Shown: positions 1 through 8,460, counted from the first letter of the stretch. The stretch is DNA of 64,000 nt from Collinsella sp. (GCA_018382295.1 JAGZQF010000002.1:38459-102458), one strand, 5' to 3'. A program made the numbers and translations. Notes: a model not told the origin generated them from the sequence alone.

Positions 1-328
1 CGTCGACAACGAGCACCGCGCCCTCACAGGCTGCCAGCGAGCGCGAGACCTCATAGGTAAAGTCCACGTGGCCCGGCGTATCGATCAGATTGAACTGATA
101 CGTCTCGCCATCGTCGGCGTCATAGGACACGCGAACGGCATTGGACTTGATCGTGATGCCGCGCTCGCGCTCGATATCCATGGTGTCGAGCAGCTGCGAC
201 TCCATGTCGCGTTCGTCGACGGTATGGGTGAGCTCGAGGATGCGATCGCTGATCGTGGACTTGCCATGGTCGATGTGCGCAACGATTGAGAAGTTGCGGA
301 TGTGGGAAATGTCAATTGAAGTATTCAT
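1..328 (-). CDS. lepA: Elongation factor 4 (LepA), N-terminal part
   Basis: This is the first 109 codons of a translational GTPase that runs off the left edge. The protein opens with a short leader and then the G1 P-loop AHIDHGKST at about residues 17-25. The switch I segment MDIERERGITIK follows, and the G3 motif DTPGHVDF comes near residue 85. The MDIERERGITIK wording and the immediate N-terminal GTPase fit LepA, the ribosome-associated back-translocase EF4, better than TypA or EF-G. The start is the ATG at 328. The gene lies downstream of rpsT, a common rpsT-lepA order, but a terminator at 354-390 separates the two. The C-terminal LepA-specific domain is not visible. Confidence 0.9.
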   Translation of the reverse strand, partial: MNTSIDISHIRNFSIVAHIDHGKSTISDRILELTHTVDERDMESQLLDTMDIERERGITIKSNAVRVSYDADDGETYQFNLIDTPGHVDFTYEVSRSLAACEGAVLVVD

Positions 329-353
329 GCGGACTATCTTACCCGAGCGGTAC

Positions 354-390
354 AAAAAATGGAGCCTGTTCCATAAAACAGGCTCCATTT
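354..390 (-). terminator. Rho-independent terminator after rpsT
   Basis: A 14-bp perfect stem (AAATGGAGCCTGTT with AACAGGCTCCATTT, 6-nt loop) is followed on the minus strand by a run of T. It lies 35 bp past the rpsT stop and before lepA. Confidence 0.85.
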
Positions 391-424
391 ATGCGCGTAA
401 TCTGTGTGGTGTGAAATTTACAAC

Positions 425-691
425 TTAGGCGTTGATGCTGTTCACGAGCTTGGCAAGACCGGACTTGCGGTTGGAAGCCTGGTTCTTGTGGATAACATGC
501 TTGGCGGCAGCCATGTCGAGACGCTTGGTGACGGTCTTGAGGGCAGCCTGGGCCTTCTCGGCGTCGCCCTCGGCGACGGCGGACTGGACGTGCTTGGTCA
601 GCGTCTTGAGCTCGGACTTGACAGCCTTGTTACGCATGCGAGCTGCCTCATTGGTGCGGATACGCTTCTTCTGAGACTTGATGTTTGCCAC
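425..691 (-). CDS. rpsT: 30S ribosomal protein S20
   Basis: An 88-residue basic protein of normal S20 length. It begins (M)ANIKSQKKRIRTNE and contains RNKAVKSELKT, both S20 signatures. S20 binds 16S rRNA early in 30S assembly. The start is a GTG at 691, preceded by AAAGGA about 11 nt upstream. A longer open frame to 760 adds residues unlike any S20 and is not used. The gene is monocistronic in practice, with a good extended -10 upstream at 767-775 and a strong terminator at 354-390. Confidence 0.95.
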   Translation of the reverse strand: MANIKSQKKRIRTNEAARMRNKAVKSELKTLTKHVQSAVAEGDAEKAQAALKTVTKRLDMAAAKHVIHKNQASNRKSGLAKLVNSINA

Positions 692-766
692 TTCTGGAGT
701 TCCTTTCGAGTTCCTTGCAAAAAATGTATGACACCTCTGAGACACGGTGAGGTCATGCAAGCGCCT

Positions 767-775
767 ACTATAGCA
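767..775 (-). promoter_or_regulatory. Extended -10 promoter of rpsT
   Basis: The minus strand carries TGCTATAGT, an extended -10 box, about 75 bp before the rpsT GTG. The same nine bases occur in front of rpmB. No convincing -35 hexamer is present, as is typical of extended -10 promoters. Confidence 0.6.
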
Positions 776-824
776 CGCTCCCCCTCAAAGGGATAGAACG
801 AATTTGTCAAATAGGCAGGTATCA

Positions 825-1787
825 TCACGATTTTCTCAAGATGTTCGTAATCCAGAGCAAAAGCGCGGTCTGAGAATCGGCCGAACCCTTGAGCGCGAGC
901 TCCACATCAACGGCACCCTCGAGCGCTGCGACGAGCTCTGCCATCGAAAAGCGACGTGCCCAGGTCAGGTGATTCTTGACCTGCCAGGACTGGAGTTTGA
1001 GCGTTGCGGCCAGCTCACGACCCTGTCCGCGCGCATCGAGCGCCTTGGCAACGATAAGCTCGCGAATGCGGCCGCACAGCAATGTGTACGTCCACACGTA
1101 GCTCTTGGCGGGCATTAGATTGAAGAGCTCGAGCGAACGGCGCATGTCACGGGCCGAGACCGCATTGAGAAAGTCCCAGGGTTGAACCTCGGCCGTACGT
1201 ACAATCCAGCGCTCCACATCGGCAAGCTCAATTTGGGGCGCCTCGACCATCTGGGCAAGCTTAACCAAGTCGTTATCGAGCATGCGAGTGTTTTCACCCG
1301 AACGCGAGACGAGTTCCTCGGCGGCCGCCGTCGAGATCGACTTGCCGTGCTGCGTCGCCATCTGCTGCACGCGACGCGGCAGCTCCCAGCGCTTGGTGCC
1401 GGAGCAATCGATCACGGCCTTCTTGTCGATTTTGGCGATCGCCTTATACAGGCGCGTGTTCTTGGCAAGCGAGTCGGCGATGATGAGGCAGACCGTTGTG
1501 GGGCTGGGACTCGCCAGATACTCAACGAGCGGCTCCGAGACCGCCTTAGCGAGCTTTGAGCAGCCATCAAGGATTACCAGGCGAAACTCGCTGCCCATCG
1601 GAAAGGTGTTAAGCGATCCGATAATGGACTCGATATCGGGGTCCTTGGTCATGTCGCGCTCGTCGATGTTGAACTCGACCATGCCCGTCTTTTCCAGACG
1701 CGCTTTCATGCGCGAGACGGCGTGATCGCGCTTGACTCCGTCGGTACCGACGATCAGATATGCCGGCAGCAGACCGATTTCGGACAT
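825..1787 (-). CDS. holA: DNA polymerase III delta subunit
   Basis: A 320-residue clamp-loader subunit that opens the beta sliding clamp during replication. The N-terminal LLPAYLIVGTDGVKRDHAVSRM is the delta-subunit form of a degenerate AAA+ P-loop region. The C-terminal KLQSWQVKNHLTWARRF segment is typical of the collar domain. The ATG at 1787 follows GGGAGGGGAG; the longer open frame to 1850 lacks such a site. It is the last gene of comEA-comEC-holA, 78 bp after comEC, an order seen in many Gram-positive bacteria. Confidence 0.9.
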   Translation of the reverse strand: MSEIGLLPAYLIVGTDGVKRDHAVSRMKARLEKTGMVEFNIDERDMTKDPDIESIIGSLNTFPMGSEFRLVILDGCSKLAKAVSEPLVEYLASPSPTTVCLIIADSLAKNTRLYKAIAKIDKKAVIDCSGTKRWELPRRVQQMATQHGKSISTAAAEELVSRSGENTRMLDNDLVKLAQMVEAPQIELADVERWIVRTAEVQPWDFLNAVSARDMRRSLELFNLMPAKSYVWTYTLLCGRIRELIVAKALDARGQGRELAATLKLQSWQVKNHLTWARRFSMAELVAALEGAVDVELALKGSADSQTALLLWITNILRKS

Positions 1788-1865
1788 TGCGCTCCCCTCC
1801 CGCAGGCCTTCGTATTCGTTCCGTGCCATTCTAGCCCAGGGGCCCACCACACGCCAACGACGTCG

Positions 1866-4169
1866 TCATGGTCGCTGGCATCGCATCGCAAAGCCATTCG
1901 CAGTTGGCGTGACGGTAATGTCGCCGTGTTCGATGGTGCACGCGAACACGCCGCCCGCTTCCATAACGGCATCGATGCAGGCATCGGACGGATGGCCGTA
2001 TCGATTCCCCTCGCCCGCGCTCGCGAGGGAAAGCTCGGGCTTCAGGACGTCCAGCAACTCACCATCGACTGAAACCTTAGAGCCGTGATGCCCAAGTTTA
2101 AGTACATCGATATCTCCCACCTCCTGCACGAATTCCCGTTCTTGATCGAGCTCGGCATCACCGGTGAGGAGCACACGCAGGCCCTTGCCTTCCTGAACAT
2201 AAGAGAGCAGCAGGACAAGCGAGTCCTCATTTCCCTCGCCATCCACGGACTCGAATGGCCACATCACGCGGGCGCAAAATGAGCCGATGTCGACCGTATC
2301 CCCACGGCGCACCTGCCGATACTCCACGCCAGGTCGGTTCAATACCTCGGCAGGAGCATCCTCCAGCGCATCCGCCGCCACGGCAATCGTTCTGACCGAA
2401 AACTGATCGAGCACGGCAGGCAGACCACCCCAGTGGTCCTCATCCCAATGCGTCACAAAGACGGCATCGATATGGTGCACGTTATTGCGAACCAACGCCG
2501 CCACCACGCGCTCGTCGAGCCCGCAGTCGACGAGCGCTACTGTGCCGCCCTGGCGGATAAGAATCGCATCGGCCTGGCCCACATCGAGCACCGTCACCGA
2601 AGGCGGAGCGAACCGATCCCAGTAGGCGTACGGAATCGCAGCCAAGAACACCAGGCACGTAAGCCCCACCGCCATAGGACGTGCACGGGGACGCGGCCAC
2701 CAGACCAGCAGAACCGCCAGCAAACACGGCACTAGGTAAATCCACATGCTATCGGGCGGCACACTCACGGATGCACCCGGCACGGCGGCAAACAGCTGCT
2801 CGAAGAACAGTGCGCAACGGGCGGCAACCATGGGCACAATGAGCGCCCAAATCCGCAATTGTGCCACGAGCGAATAGGGAACCAGTACGATCGACACAGC
2901 GAGCAGTACGCTCACCACCGGACCGATGACCGCATTTGCCAGCGGAGCAATGAGCGAGAACGTACCGAAGGCAGGAATGGTAATGGGGAGCGTCGCCAAC
3001 TGCGAGCACAGCGTGACGGAAAGCATGCTGGCAACGCCCGACGGCACACCCAACTCACCCAAAGCGTAGGTCGCATAGGGGCAAAAGCACAGAATGGCTA
3101 AGACGCTGGCACATGAAAGCTGAAAGCCCATCTCGAACAGCACCGTCGGCCGCAGTAGCACAAAGATGGACATGGTTACGAAGAGCGCCGATGCGCCGTG
3201 CCGGCGACGCCCTGCGCCGTTTACGACAAGCGTCGCGAACACCATGCAGCACGCGCGCACGGCCGAGGGAGACGCGCCCGTAAAGGCAGCGTAGCCCACA
3301 AGCGTTATCGCCAATATCGCCCGCCGAAGACCACGTGAACACCGAGTCTTTTGCAATACGCCCTCAATTACAAACCCCACGATAGCCAAATGGCTGCCCG
3401 AGACGGCGATAAGATGCGCCGTACCCGTCACCGAAAACCAGTCGCCCGCCTGCTGGGCGCGCAGCTCGGCCGAACGACCGCAAACGACACCGGCTATGAG
3501 CGCACGCGCCGGGTCGGTCGCAGGCGCAATGGACGCAAGCAGCTCATTTCGCAGCCGAAGCAGCGGCCCCGGAGAGCCCTCATCGACCGACAAAATCCGA
3601 ACGGCTTTAACCTTGCGCACCTCGCCTCGGAGCGCTCGCGATCGTCCATACGCATCGTTCTCAAAACGTGAAACGCGACCGATAACACGCACGTGCGCCC
3701 CAAACTTGAGCTCGCGGTCACACGTTAGGCGAACCGTTGCCAAGCTCTTACCGTCCGCGCGTGCCTCGCAGGTATAGGAATACACGTCGTCGTTTATGGA
3801 TGGATCGCCCTGCACGACAAACTCGAGGCCGCTTGCCGCTCGACCGTCGAGCGCCTTCGAGGCGCTGAGCGCACCCACAGCCCACCACGCCGAGACGACC
3901 GCTCCCGCCACGAGACCGACGGACGCGGCATACAGCCACCGCTTCAAAGGGGCAAGCCGCGCACAAGATTGAGCCAGCACAACGAATACCGCCGCCGCAA
4001 ATGGAATGGCCCATAGCAGCCCGACCGCCGGCGTCCGCTCTCTCAGCAGCGCATCTGCGGCCACGTTGAGCACCAAGGCGCAGCTCACGCACATGCCGAC
4101 ACACAGGGTCATCGTCCATGGCATCAGGGGCCGCGGAGGCATCACATGTTCGCGCTCGGTCGCACTCAT
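1866..4169 (-). CDS. comEC: Competence channel protein ComEC/Rec2
   Basis: A 767-residue polytopic membrane protein that forms the inner-membrane channel for single-stranded DNA during natural transformation. The N-terminal half has several hydrophobic helices and the ComEC competence core (GTAHLIAVSGSHLAIVGF region). From about residue 528 a metallo-beta-lactamase-like domain begins with VTVLDVGQADAILI, includes THWDEDHWGG (the THxDxDHxGG metal motif), and later KLGHHGS. The ATG at 4169 overlaps the comEA stop as ATGA, so the two are probably translationally coupled. The protein looks intact, with all expected domains. Confidence 0.93.
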   Translation of the reverse strand: MSATEREHVMPPRPLMPWTMTLCVGMCVSCALVLNVAADALLRERTPAVGLLWAIPFAAAVFVVLAQSCARLAPLKRWLYAASVGLVAGAVVSAWWAVGALSASKALDGRAASGLEFVVQGDPSINDDVYSYTCEARADGKSLATVRLTCDRELKFGAHVRVIGRVSRFENDAYGRSRALRGEVRKVKAVRILSVDEGSPGPLLRLRNELLASIAPATDPARALIAGVVCGRSAELRAQQAGDWFSVTGTAHLIAVSGSHLAIVGFVIEGVLQKTRCSRGLRRAILAITLVGYAAFTGASPSAVRACCMVFATLVVNGAGRRRHGASALFVTMSIFVLLRPTVLFEMGFQLSCASVLAILCFCPYATYALGELGVPSGVASMLSVTLCSQLATLPITIPAFGTFSLIAPLANAVIGPVVSVLLAVSIVLVPYSLVAQLRIWALIVPMVAARCALFFEQLFAAVPGASVSVPPDSMWIYLVPCLLAVLLVWWPRPRARPMAVGLTCLVFLAAIPYAYWDRFAPPSVTVLDVGQADAILIRQGGTVALVDCGLDERVVAALVRNNVHHIDAVFVTHWDEDHWGGLPAVLDQFSVRTIAVAADALEDAPAEVLNRPGVEYRQVRRGDTVDIGSFCARVMWPFESVDGEGNEDSLVLLLSYVQEGKGLRVLLTGDAELDQEREFVQEVGDIDVLKLGHHGSKVSVDGELLDVLKPELSLASAGEGNRYGHPSDACIDAVMEAGGVFACTIEHGDITVTPTANGFAMRCQRP

Positions 4170-4879
4170 ACGCAGATGCAATCTTTGATTTTGGCAAGCT
4201 TCTTCTCGCCGATTCCCGACACACGCATCAGATCGTCAACCGAGGCAAAAGCACCGTTCTTTGTCCGCTCATCGATGATCGACTGTGCCATGGAGGGACC
4301 GATACCCGAGAGCGTCTGCAGCTCTGCCGCGCTTGCCGTATTGATGTTTACCAGTCCTGTTGCGCCACTCACGCCCGATGATGCGGAAGTCCCACCATCA
4401 ACACCGGCTTCCGCAATGGGCGCCTGCTGCTCCCCTACCGTTGGAACGTGAATCTTCTGCCCATCGACGACCTTAGATGCCCGATTAAGCCCCGTAACGT
4501 CTGCCTCGGGCGCCAGCCCGCCGGCGGCATCGATCGCCTGAGCCACCCGGGCGCCGTCCTTGAGGCGATATACACCGGGCGACACAACGGCGCCATCGAC
4601 ATCGACATAGACCTCTGCGGCAGCAGAAGCCTTAGACGAAGAGCCTTCGGATGTCTTTCCGCTCGAGGCATCGCCGGATCCCGGCTCCACCAACGAGCCT
4701 GAACCGTCAGTGCGCTCAAACGACACGCCGCCGGCATCGCCGCCAAGGTTCGCCATCGCCAAGCCGCTCGCCATCGCCATGACGACCAGTATCGCCATCA
4801 CCACTGCCTTATGAACGAGCAGCTTGCCCGCCCAGCGGTCCATCTTTTTGACCCGTTCGTGTTGCTCGCGCTGCGCCAT
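4166..4879 (-). CDS. comEA: Competence DNA receptor ComEA
   Basis: A 237-residue membrane-anchored DNA-binding protein that receives incoming double-stranded DNA and hands it to ComEC. One N-terminal transmembrane helix (about residues 25-48) is followed by a low-complexity Ser/Gly/Glu linker. An SLBB domain (VYVDVDGAVVSPGVYRL) comes next. The C-terminal helix-hairpin-helix pair starts VNINTASAAELQTLSGIG and includes VSGIGEKKLAKIKD. The ATG at 4879 has GGGAGGTG seven bases upstream; the longer frame to 4942 is unsupported. A 20-bp motif at 4956-4975 is shared with the other competence operon. Confidence 0.93.
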   Translation of the reverse strand: MAQREQHERVKKMDRWAGKLLVHKAVVMAILVVMAMASGLAMANLGGDAGGVSFERTDGSGSLVEPGSGDASSGKTSEGSSSKASAAAEVYVDVDGAVVSPGVYRLKDGARVAQAIDAAGGLAPEADVTGLNRASKVVDGQKIHVPTVGEQQAPIAEAGVDGGTSASSGVSGATGLVNINTASAAELQTLSGIGPSMAQSIIDERTKNGAFASVDDLMRVSGIGEKKLAKIKDCICV

Positions 4880-4955
4880 AGCAAACACCTCCCAACACCA
4901 TCGTGTCAGGAAACGAGCACCGCAGCCTCCGCACGCCCACACCGTTTTTCGCGGT

Positions 4956-4975
4956 CAAACCAAAATCTGACCAAA
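4956..4975 (-). promoter_or_regulatory. Putative competence box upstream of comEA
   Basis: The minus strand reads TTTGGTCAGATTTTGGTTTG, ending 77 bp before the comEA ATG. It can be read as two TTTTGGT half-sites about 11 bp apart, one helical turn. The same 20-mer with one mismatch is at 34296-34315, 72 bp before yraN-comM-dprA. The bound regulator is unknown. Confidence 0.55.
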
Positions 4976-5053
4976 ACCTTGCGAGAAAATGTCCATTTAT
5001 TCAGGCACACGTCGACAAATGAACAATTTGGAAACAAACGCGCAGATAAATAA

Positions 5054-5083
5054 AGGCCGACGATACAAATACATCGTCGGCCT
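5054..5083 (-). terminator. Terminator after thiI
   Basis: An 11-bp perfect inverted repeat (AGGCCGACGAT / ATCGTCGGCCT, 8-nt loop) lies 10 bp beyond the thiI stop. The minus strand continues TTTATTTAT, a weak T tract. Confidence 0.7.
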
Positions 5084-5093
5084 ATGCACAAAT

Positions 5094-6338
5094 TTACTCG
5101 TGATCTTGGTAAATCTCACGCGGAGCAAGCTCCGAATGTTTGCGTTTTAAGGTCTTAGGGGCCTTATACGTGTTGCTCTCGAAGTCAATGTACTCGGTCT
5201 GCTTGAGCAGGCGCTCGATCATCTCCTCGTGATCGAACAACTCCCAGGCCTCATGCACGGCATCGAGTTTAGCGTGCGTCTCGGGACGGCGCGGCATAAA
5301 CAGCGTGCAGCAGTCGGGAGCGGCCTCAGTCGAGATATCGAACGTACCGATCTCCTCGGCGCGCGCGATGATCTCCTGCTTGTCCGAACCGATGAGAGGA
5401 CGGAACACGGGGATCTTCACGGCCTCGTTGACGGCCATGATGTTCTCAAGCGTTTGGGAGGCAACCTGCCCAAGTGATTCGCCCGTAACGATAGCCTTGG
5501 CACCCTCGATGTGTGCAATGCGCTCGGCAACCGAATACATAATGCGGCGATACATAATCACGCGCAGGTTGCTGGGACAGGTGACCGAAATCTCACGCTG
5601 GCAGTCGCCAAACGGCACCACGTACAGGCGGCCGATCTGGACACCTGGCTCAAGCGCACGGATGATGTCCTGCACCAAATACTCGCTCGTATCGGGCGTC
5701 TGCGGACGACCGGAGAAATGTACCGGCACGCACACCGCGCCGCGACGCGCGAGCATCCAGGTCGCCACCGGAGAATCGATACCCGACGACAACAGCGTCA
5801 CGACCTTGCCGGCAGAACCCACCGGCAGACCGCCCACGCCACGCTCGGAGCGCGCATACACGTAGACGCTACCCTGGACCACCAGTACGTGCACCATCGC
5901 ATCGGGGTCGTGCATTTGAACCTTTTTATCGGGGAAGGCCTCGCACAGCACCTCGCCCACCTGACGATTGATATCAATCGAGGTGAGCTCATAGTCAGTA
6001 TTGGAGCGCTTGGCGTGCACCTTAAACGAATCGAAAGGACCAAACTCGCGCAGTGCCTTCACGGCGGCGGCGCAGTACTCTTGCGGGTCGCGGTTGGTGT
6101 GATACGCCAAAGACACACGAGCAACGCCGGGAACGGTGCGAATGACACGCGCCGCCTCATCGGCCTGATGCTCGTTAAAGGTCACGAGAATATAACCGGA
6201 AATTCGAGACACGGCATTCACGGAAAAGGCGGCCAAGGCCGCCTTGATGTTATCCATGAGGATATGCTCAAAATGTGCGCGGTTCTTACCCTTCAGTCCA
6301 ACCTCGTGATAGTGGACCAGGCAGACGCGAGCCGCCAT
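5094..6338 (-). CDS. thiI: tRNA 4-thiouridine synthase ThiI
   Basis: A 414-residue enzyme that adenylates U8 of tRNA and inserts sulfur. In some bacteria it also serves thiazole synthesis. The N-terminal ferredoxin-like and THUMP regions are followed by the PP-loop LLSSGIDSPVATW at about residues 182-194, the ATP-pyrophosphatase signature. The length matches the short ThiI class without the C-terminal rhodanese domain of the E. coli protein, so sulfur must come directly from a cysteine desulfurase not encoded here. The ATG at 6338 directly abuts the rpoZ stop. It is the last gene of mihF-gmk-rpoZ-thiI. Confidence 0.92.
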   Translation of the reverse strand: MAARVCLVHYHEVGLKGKNRAHFEHILMDNIKAALAAFSVNAVSRISGYILVTFNEHQADEAARVIRTVPGVARVSLAYHTNRDPQEYCAAAVKALREFGPFDSFKVHAKRSNTDYELTSIDINRQVGEVLCEAFPDKKVQMHDPDAMVHVLVVQGSVYVYARSERGVGGLPVGSAGKVVTLLSSGIDSPVATWMLARRGAVCVPVHFSGRPQTPDTSEYLVQDIIRALEPGVQIGRLYVVPFGDCQREISVTCPSNLRVIMYRRIMYSVAERIAHIEGAKAIVTGESLGQVASQTLENIMAVNEAVKIPVFRPLIGSDKQEIIARAEEIGTFDISTEAAPDCCTLFMPRRPETHAKLDAVHEAWELFDHEEMIERLLKQTEYIDFESNTYKAPKTLKRKHSELAPREIYQDHE

Positions 6339-6620
6339 TTAGGCTTCAGCAACCTTGTGGCCGAGCGCCTTCTCGTAACGGGCCTCGTCGTAAGAGATGT
6401 CGCCGTCGACAATCTCGTCCATAGCCATCGAGATGGTATCGGCACCGGAAAGCCCGATGGTGATGTCATCGACATCCTGGACGGCAAGCACGCGGTTGTG
6501 CTGGCCACGCAGCATGCTATTGATGTCGCAGGCGCGCTTGGAGGCAAGCGAAGCGAGCAGGAAGCGGTTGTGATCGGTCTTCTCCAGAAGATCGTCAATG
6601 CAAGGCTTTACAACGGACAC
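6339..6620 (-). CDS. rpoZ: RNA polymerase omega subunit
   Basis: A 93-residue protein of normal omega length. The segment KTDHNRFLLASLASKRACDI corresponds to the conserved omega helix that contacts the beta-prime subunit. Omega chaperones RNA polymerase assembly. The start is GTG at 6620 with GAGG and AGGATC just upstream. It follows gmk by five bases and abuts thiI, in the gmk-rpoZ order common to many bacteria. Confidence 0.92.
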   Translation of the reverse strand: MSVVKPCIDDLLEKTDHNRFLLASLASKRACDINSMLRGQHNRVLAVQDVDDITIGLSGADTISMAMDEIVDGDISYDEARYEKALGHKVAEA

Positions 6621-6625
6621 GGACC

Positions 6626-7195
6626 TCAGATCCTTTCATGCATATCGAGAACGCGAACGAGCTCATCGGTCGCGCGGTCGAGATCGTCATTCACCACGAC
6701 GTCGTCGTAGCGGTCGGCAAGGGCAAGCTCATCGGCGGCGTTTGCCATACGCAGCTCGATTGTCTCGGGCGTCTCGGTACCGCGACCGACCAGACGCTCG
6801 CGGAGTACCTCAAGCGAAGGCGGCTTGATAAAGATCAGCACGGCCTCGGGGAAACGCTCCTTCACCTGCAGGGCACCCTGGACATCGATCTCCAAAATCA
6901 GAGATGCGCCAGAGGCGAGCTTGGATGTGACCTCGCTCACCAACGTGCCGTAGCAGTTACCGTGGACCTCGGCCCACTCAACAAACTCACCGTTTGCCAC
7001 GCGGCGGTCGAACTCCTCGCGCGTCAGAAAAAAGTAGTTGACGCCGTCGACCTCACCTTTGCGTGGTGCTCGCGTGGTAGCCGAAACCGTCAGGCCCAGG
7101 TTCGAGCGGCGCTCGCGCACACGAGTGACGAGCGTACCCTTGCCTGCGCCTGACGGTCCAGAAATCACAAAGAGCTTGGAATCCTGAGCGCTCAC
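6626..7195 (-). CDS. gmk: Guanylate kinase
   Basis: A 189-residue kinase that converts GMP to GDP with ATP. The P-loop GPSGAGKGTLV lies at residues 13-23. It is followed by the GMP-binding part (SATTRAPRKGEVDGVNYFF) and the lid region with LEIDVQGALQV. The start is a GTG at 7195 that immediately follows the TAA of mihF, giving zero spacing. The actinobacterial order mihF-gmk-rpoZ is conserved. Confidence 0.95.
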   Translation of the reverse strand: MSAQDSKLFVISGPSGAGKGTLVTRVRERRSNLGLTVSATTRAPRKGEVDGVNYFFLTREEFDRRVANGEFVEWAEVHGNCYGTLVSEVTSKLASGASLILEIDVQGALQVKERFPEAVLIFIKPPSLEVLRERLVGRGTETPETIELRMANAADELALADRYDDVVVNDDLDRATDELVRVLDMHERI

Positions 7196-7504
7196 TTATT
7201 TGGTCAGCTGCTCGAGGAGCTGCTCGCGCTGACGGACGCCGAGGCCCTGGACGCGACGGGTAGCGGAGATACCGAGCTCCTCCATGATCTTGGCGGCCTT
7301 GGCCTTGCCATAACCAGGGAGAGACTCGATGAGGGTGGAAACCTTCATGCGGGAAGCGATGGGGTCATCGGAGTTGAGCACGGACTCGAGGGACTTCTCG
7401 CCCTTCTTAATCTGCTCGCGAAGCTCAGCGCGGGCGTGACGTGCGGCAGCAGCCTTCTCAAGAGCCTGCTTGCGCTGCTCATCGGTAAGCTGAGGGAGTG
7501 CCAT
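7196..7504 (-). CDS. mihF: Actinobacterial integration host factor
   Basis: A 102-residue basic protein of the mycobacterial IHF (mIHF) family, a nucleoid protein that bends DNA and is unrelated in sequence to HU/IHF of proteobacteria. The N-terminal helix ALPQLTDEQRKQALEKAAAA and the S13-like helix-two-turn-helix ESLPGYGKAKAAKIMEELGI are diagnostic, as is the gene pair mihF-gmk. The ATG at 7504 has TTGGAGG seven bases upstream; the longer frame to 7516 contains that site. A promoter candidate is at 7593-7621. Confidence 0.92.
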   Translation of the reverse strand: MALPQLTDEQRKQALEKAAAARHARAELREQIKKGEKSLESVLNSDDPIASRMKVSTLIESLPGYGKAKAAKIMEELGISATRRVQGLGVRQREQLLEQLTK

Positions 7505-7592
7505 TCGTACCTCCAAAAAGTTAGGTTATATCTGATTCAATAATTGGCATTTTAGCACGTAGAACGTACAAAATGCCCAATCGCGGCTCCAT

Positions 7593-7621
7593 AGGTTAGA
7601 CGATACCCGCAAAAAGTGCAA
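7593..7621 (-). promoter_or_regulatory. Promoter of mihF-gmk-rpoZ-thiI
   Basis: TTGCAC and TAACCT are separated by 17 bp on the minus strand, about 90 bp before the mihF start and just past the hairpin that ends the pyr operon. Confidence 0.45.
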
Positions 7622-7640
7622 TATACTGCGCCCAAAGTTA

Positions 7641-7698
7641 AGCCCCTGACCTGCGATTCCACACAAAGGATGGGAAAGTTTACGCAGGCACAGGGGCT
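7641..7698 (-). terminator. Long hairpin after the pyr operon
   Basis: AGCCCCTG (7641-7648) pairs with CAGGGGCT (7691-7698). Inside this, CTGCG pairs with CGCAG, and a TTCC/GGAA pairing extends into the loop. It lies 46 bp past pyrF and before the mihF promoter. On the minus strand only TTAACTTT follows, so the T tract is weak. Termination of the pyr operon is the simplest reading. Confidence 0.5.
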
Positions 7699-7743
7699 AT
7701 TTTGTGCTAATGAGACCCAAAAGTGGTGACTTAGGGGAATCTT

Positions 7744-8460
7744 TTACGCGACGTTTTCGACCAGCTCGGCGACGATGGCGTCAAAGGCGGCAACCGGATC
7801 GTCGGCACCGGTGATGGGACGGCCCACCACAATGTGGCTTGCACCGCGCTCGATAGCCTGGGAAGGCGTCGCCACGCGGGACTGGTCACCAAGGGCGGCA
7901 CCCACCGGACGCACGCCCGGAGTCACGATCAGGGCATCGGGACCCAGCAGCTCACGCATGTCGTGAGCCTCCATCGGCGAGCACACGATGCCATCGATAC
8001 CGTTGGCCTGAGCGAGCTTTGCAAGGCGGGCGGCCTCCTCGGACACGGGCGACTCGACGCCGATCTCGCTCAAGGCATCCTGATTCATGCTCGTGAGAAC
8101 GGTGATGGCGACGAGCTTGGCGCGGTCCTCGCGCGCCTCCTCGGCACCCTCGCGGCAGGCAGCGAGCATGGCGCCCGAACCCAAGCCGTGAACCGAAAGC
8201 AGGTCGGCACCGGCAAGCGAGGCCGAACGGGCGGCACCGCGAACCTGATGCGGAATATCATGGAACTTAAGGTCAAGGAAGACCTTAAAGCCCAGGTCCT
8301 TAAAGGTCTTGACGATCTCGGGGCCCTCAGCGTAATAGAGCGTCATGCCAACCTTGAGCCAGGCGGCATGGCCCGAAAGCTCGTGGGCGAGCTCGAGCGA
8401 ACGTTCACGATCGCAGTCGAGGGCGACGATTACGCGGTCGCGGGCATCGGTCTCTAGCAT
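7744..8460 (-). CDS. pyrF: Orotidine 5'-phosphate decarboxylase
   Basis: A 238-residue enzyme for the last step of de novo UMP synthesis, decarboxylating OMP. It carries the active-site stretch FLDLKFHDIPHQV at about residues 58-70 with the catalytic Asp-Lys-Asp pattern, and a C-terminal phosphate-binding loop (ASHIVVGRPITGADDP). The ATG at 8460 overlaps the end of pyrD by seven bases (ATGCTAG). It is the last gene of the pyr operon. Confidence 0.95.
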   Translation of the reverse strand: MLETDARDRVIVALDCDRERSLELAHELSGHAAWLKVGMTLYYAEGPEIVKTFKDLGFKVFLDLKFHDIPHQVRGAARSASLAGADLLSVHGLGSGAMLAACREGAEEAREDRAKLVAITVLTSMNQDALSEIGVESPVSEEAARLAKLAQANGIDGIVCSPMEAHDMRELLGPDALIVTPGVRPVGAALGDQSRVATPSQAIERGASHIVVGRPITGADDPVAAFDAIVAELVENVA

